Source: Watersipora subatra (taxonomy: Eukaryota; Bryozoa; Gymnolaemata; Cheilostomatida; Watersiporidae). From it: a stretch of 64,000 nt of DNA. The position numbers and the translations under genes were made by a program. A model generated the notes under the pieces. That model saw nothing but the letters and a program-made list of their open reading frames with translations. It did no database searches and was not told the DNA's origin. This document shows positions 60,230 to 64,000 of this stretch, one piece after another. The stretch spans positions 558,001 through 622,000 of the forward strand of contig NC_088711.1 of NCBI RefSeq assembly GCF_963576615.1, written 5' to 3'. How positions within the stretch are numbered: the first letter of the stretch is position 1; the number at the start of each line of letters is the position of its first letter.

Positions 60230-60655
60230 TATCGAGAGGTACCAGTATCGTCATATGCAAAGTTTTGATGGATAGCTTCTGCTGGAACAGTAACCTTTTA
60301 TATACATGTACAAGTAAACACTTCTATGCACGAATTATTATTATTAATTCAACATATTCAGGATTTTCATTTTGTTTTCTCAGTTCGTATTAATTGTATC
60401 ATTACCGAATCATCTTTTATTGTAATCGTAACAAAACAGACCAATTTAGCTATTACTTGCTAATTATTTCACATTTACATTTAAACACTTTTTAAAGCCG
60501 TTTTATTTTGTTTCTTAATTTATTTGACCCGCACAAAACATTTTCCTCATGATATGAAGTTTGAAAGCTAAAATGGTAACTGTTGTTATGTCAAAAGAAA
60601 TTCTGTGCAAAAGACTTTTATTACCCAGGCACCACCGGGGATTCAACTAGTATGC
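60230..60655 (-). mobile_element. Dispersed repeat, copy 2 (inverse of 35416-35990)
   Basis: Read on the minus strand it starts with a CCGGTGGTGCCTGGGTAATA-like end and follows copy 1 closely for about 420 bp. Divergence looks like 10-20% by eye. Confidence 0.75.
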
Positions 60656-61199
60656 ATATATATAGCTGAAATGTATATATATTTATCGTGTAATGGTTTC
60701 CTGTAATGTATGTATTTATGAAGACAGCCAGAGTTGAGAGGTTACCTAGAAGTTTGTTGTGGACATTACATACCTTTTCAAGATAATTTATAAAGGAATT
60801 TACTTGATGTATATGAAGACCACAATGGAAAAACCAGTGATGTCACATTTTGGGTTTTTTTGGAGTTATTGCTACCTATCTGTAGTTTTGGGTCTGCCGA
60901 ATTTTATGGTGAAATAAAAAGTTGGAAAAACCAGTTTGTTTTATTGAAATCTGTGTTTAAATTTTTTGCTCAAATGAATAAACAGGAGATGTCCAAGCCG
61001 TAATATGAGAAAATCGGCTAAGCCCAACAGCTAACCGATCAAACAGCATTTTGCTGGTTAACACGGTCTTGCATTGTTTAATGTTGCTTAGCTAACAGCA
61101 ACGATCGGTGTAACACGTGCTTGTTCGTTAAATTATTATTAATAATGATGGCATCTGGAGATAGATCTGAGTATTCAGAATAAACTGAAAAGCCTAGAA

Positions 61200-62790
61200 A
61201 ACAAAGAAAAGATGATAGTGCACAAAAGCAGGCTAACAAGCGAAAGGTTTCTAGCCACACAACAAGAGAAAATTGCTCATGCAAACGGTATTTAAATGCT
61301 TTGAAATTGTGTGTGAAGCTGACAGGCAGACAGACAGACAGAAATTGTTTACTGATTTTAATCAATTTACACTACAAAGAATGAACAACAAAATTTATTT
61401 ATCTTTGCTAATAACTGTGTGCAAAGTGGAGAGAAGAAGGCCCGTTGAAAGTCACATAGGTCCCCAAGTAGTCGAGTTATATTTGTTCTGTGATGCGCTG
61501 GACAAAACATAAACTACACACTCATTCACTATTTCCATTGGCTTGTGCATGAGAAAACATTTTAACAAGATCACAATAAGCTATTCAATGCGTGGACATT
61601 CTTATATGAAATGTGATGGAGACATGAATACAGGGAATTGCAAGTCAGATGTAGATCTACCAGGCCTGTATTCCCTGGTTGCAAGCTGGGGCGGCAAATG
61701 TTAGGCAACTAGTTATGAATATCTGGGGATTTAGAGGGGCGGTGTAAGCCCCCCAACGGGTTTCTCATGTAGGGCCTCAACCGGGCCTCTCATGTAGGGC
61801 CTCAACCGGGCCTCTCATGTGAAGTTTTAAAAAATTTTATCGCAAAGTATAAATATTTTTCTATTATTTGAGATTTGTTTGTTGTAGGTGATGTGACTGC
61901 CAGAACGTTTTTTGATTAAAATAGGCGAATCTTGACCACAGTTGAAACGCTCAGAAAAAAGACATCTTTCTCTTTTGAGCGTTTTAACAGAGATAAATTT
62001 TGCCGATTTGATTTCAAGTTCATCCGAAGGTTTCCACGCTTTCGATGGGCTATCCAAGCGGATGTTTGGTAAAACTTGACCTTTTGCAAATCTTTATAAA
62101 AGTCGTTAACAATAATATTTTGCCGATGATAATAATAATGACGCCTAAGAACTACTAAATGTTTATGTTTATCTCTATGGCTTGGAATAAAGTGATATTC
62201 TACAGTGATAAAAACTGTCTCCGTAGCTGTTGGGCAAATAACTGTTCGAGTTAATGATGTTGAGGTCGAGTTATCTAAAGCAATTTATTATTGCGTGGGA
62301 ACGGACTAAACAAATCTGTTCGAGTTAACCATGTGTTCGAGATAAAATTTTACATTTCATCTGAGGGCGAATTATCCGAGTTTGACTGTTTTTAGCCGCC
62401 GAAAATTGCTAAAAATTTGGGGCGGCTCAGCCGGCCAGCCGCCCCAGGGAATACGGGCCTGAGATCTACCATCTGATTGGGTCAAGTTGTTTCAAAATGC
62501 TCGCAAACATCCTAAACCCTTTAATATAATTCATCTTAACAGCTCAGAGTTCTTCACTAACACAGAACATCTTAAACAGATGTACCAGACAAATTGCCCA
62601 TTGAAAACTAGGCCTATACGTCAAGTGAAAGTTGCAAATACGGAAAGCAAGCTCATGGCGTTTTATAGAGAATCATGGAATGGCCATTACATCAAGTGTG
62701 CTATTGGAAAACTATCAAAGCTTCTTCATCAAACTCAGCCAAGCTGCATTATCAACAGTTCATTGCCAATCAGCAAAGCATAATACAAAG
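61200..62790 (+). pseudogene. Broken DDE-type transposase gene
   Basis: Pieces in order: CSCKRYLNALK...; a stretch with LFTDFNQFTLQRMNNKIYLS and RRRP; a frameshift; GQNINYTLIHYFHWLVHEKT; another frameshift; ITISYSMRGHSYMKCDGDMN; then SDVDLPSDWVKLFQNARK split by the hAT insertion; and PFNIIHLNSSEFFTN to a stop near 62782. This GQN...HWLV...GHSYMxCD...P.DW order is typical of a group of DDE transposases common in arthropod and other invertebrate genomes. At least two frameshifts and one insertion show it is dead. Confidence 0.72.
61661..62461. mobile_element. hAT-like element with 8-bp TSD inside the transposase (801 bp)
   Basis: Ends CAGGCCTGTATTCCCTGG and CCAGGGAATACGGGCCTG are near-perfect complements followed inside by GGGGCGGC/GCCGCCCC. 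The duplication AGATCTAC is exact at 61653-61660 and 62462-62469. It holds a 24-bp array (CAACCGGGCCTCTCATGTAG) near 61760-61820 and no transposase. Confidence 0.93.
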
Positions 62791-63259
62791 ATTTGCAGGT
62801 CCTTGAACGATTTTGCAAATTAAAGAATCAACCATTTTTTGATAATCTTGCAACCAGAGATGTTGAGACAGCAGAGTGATGAAATTTAGACATTGTAATG
62901 AAACTTTAAACTGTTATTAATTACTGGTTGTGTTACTGTACTTGTATTATAGTTAAATATAGTTTAAAGTGGAAAAAAATAATTTCTTATCGAGCAAAAC
63001 CTTTTAGTGCATTCAAATGGAAAAATAGGTGATGTCCGTTGCCAACATGCATGTTCATTTTTGACCACTGAATTACAAAAAACTAATATTCAGAGTTAAA
63101 ATGTTATTTTATAAGCACCAAAGTATGTAGCGGTTAATAAACTTACATATATTTGTCATAAACTGTATTTTCATGGCATGATACAATGTTAAAACTTAAT
63201 AATTGATTGTTTCGAAACTGCAAAAGTATGACATCACTGATTTTTCCATTGGGGTCTTC

Positions 63260-63984
63260 ATATTTACATTCTCTCAAGATACAGGGAGCAAGTGGAAGTC
63301 CTGAAGGGGCTCAGCAATACATAGCGTCAGTACAGCTTTGTGTTGACACAAGATATATTTTGGAGTTGCGATAACACACCCAGTCAATGTCTCCTTTAAA
63401 GATGTTACCAAAGAGGTTACCAAAGAGCTACCCCAGCATATTTGATATAAATATTACAATATTGATCGAATGAAAAAAATAAATGAAAGCCTCACTCCTA
63501 CATGTTAAGGGATGATAAGGCCCACATGCGCAGTACGCTGCAGCTAGTCATGGTGCTGGGCCTACAGAAGTTGGCATATTTTGGCTGGTAAGTTGAAATA
63601 TTTGGCATATTTCATCGAAAATAGAACATTAGGTTTTGAATCTAAAACGAACAAGTGGCTCCTAACATTTCTTTTAAAGCTTTTAATTGCGGAAATTTCA
63701 CATAAGTCTATTGGAAGACTGTTCCATTGTGATGGAACTCTGTATTCATGTTTTTTGACCAGAAGCAGTATAAAATATTGGTAATGATAAATTGGTTTTC
63801 AAAAATCTAGGAATATAATAAGAATTGTTTTTACCTTATAATCATTTGAATAAAATTTTGAATACGCCATCGTGAAAATTTGATACTGGTAAAGTTTATC
63901 AGCAGGAAACTCAAAAAGCTGAACAAACAGCGACTGAGATGAAATATGTAAGTGCTCATAAGATGCAAAGATGCTTACAGACAT
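63260..63984. other. Window edge, no confident gene
   Basis: A minus-strand frame at 63835-63984 ends ...FYSNDYK at a GTAAAA donor and is discussed as a possible upstream exon. Otherwise AT-rich. Confidence 0.4.
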
Positions 63985-64000
63985 CCCAAAAATGAATAGT

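Larger units (their letters stand above)
60815..63259 (+). mobile_element. DNA transposon with decayed transposase, itself hit by a hAT element
   Basis: Ends GAAGACCACAATGGAAAAAC and (inverted) GTTTTTCC-like TTTTTCCATTGGGGTCTTC are complementary for ~30 bp including CAGTGATGTCA. Flanks are TATAT/ATATT, so an AT or longer duplication is possible. Without the 801-bp hAT insertion it is about 1.64 kb. It carries the transposase remnant below. Confidence 0.8.

Overview
This is animal nuclear DNA: AT-rich, with short spliced exons, consensus GT..AG junctions, dense tandem repeats and many cut-and-paste DNA transposons. Nothing in it is bacterial or viral. The style fits a marine invertebrate, perhaps a lophotrochozoan such as a bryozoan or mollusc, but the sequence alone does not settle the phylum.

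Two conserved genes can be rebuilt, both on the minus strand. Bases 1-36917 hold 24 exons of a CEP192/SPD-2 centrosome scaffold gene. The exons join in phase and give about 1,950 codons: a long low-complexity middle region followed by a chain of ASH/PapD-like beta domains. Both ends of the gene lie outside what I can recognise; the last exon runs to or near base 1, and no exon upstream of 36917 could be assigned. Bases 51933-58279 hold the last five exons of a MAPKAPK2/3-type kinase (p38-activated), from the APE motif to the stop codon. Its N-lobe must lie beyond 63984 or be unrecognised.

The rest is mostly repeats. By adding up spans, about 12.6 kb (a fifth of the window) is non-coding tandem repeat in some 25 unrelated arrays with units of 11 to 76 bp. 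Nearly every long CEP192 intron has its own array, and some introns are almost nothing else: 2290-5297 is one 29-bp satellite between two exons. A similar amount is DNA transposons. Five complete insertions from four families are flanked by TTAA. Three hAT-like elements have perfect 8-bp target duplications, and all three are nested inside older elements. There is also a TA-flanked element and a decayed DDE-type transposase gene.

Region by region: 1-36917 CEP192 exons and repeat-filled introns; 36918-51932 no confident gene, containing TTAA elements, palindromes and a 45-bp satellite; 51933-58279 MAPKAPK exons with satellites in every long intron; 58280-63984 a probable upstream MAPKAPK intron with a palindromic hairpin, a dispersed repeat and the broken transposase. 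The two genes share a strand but show no sign of working together. The most notable points are a GC-AG intron supported by exact protein homology, introns made of satellite, and the set of TTAA-specific families.
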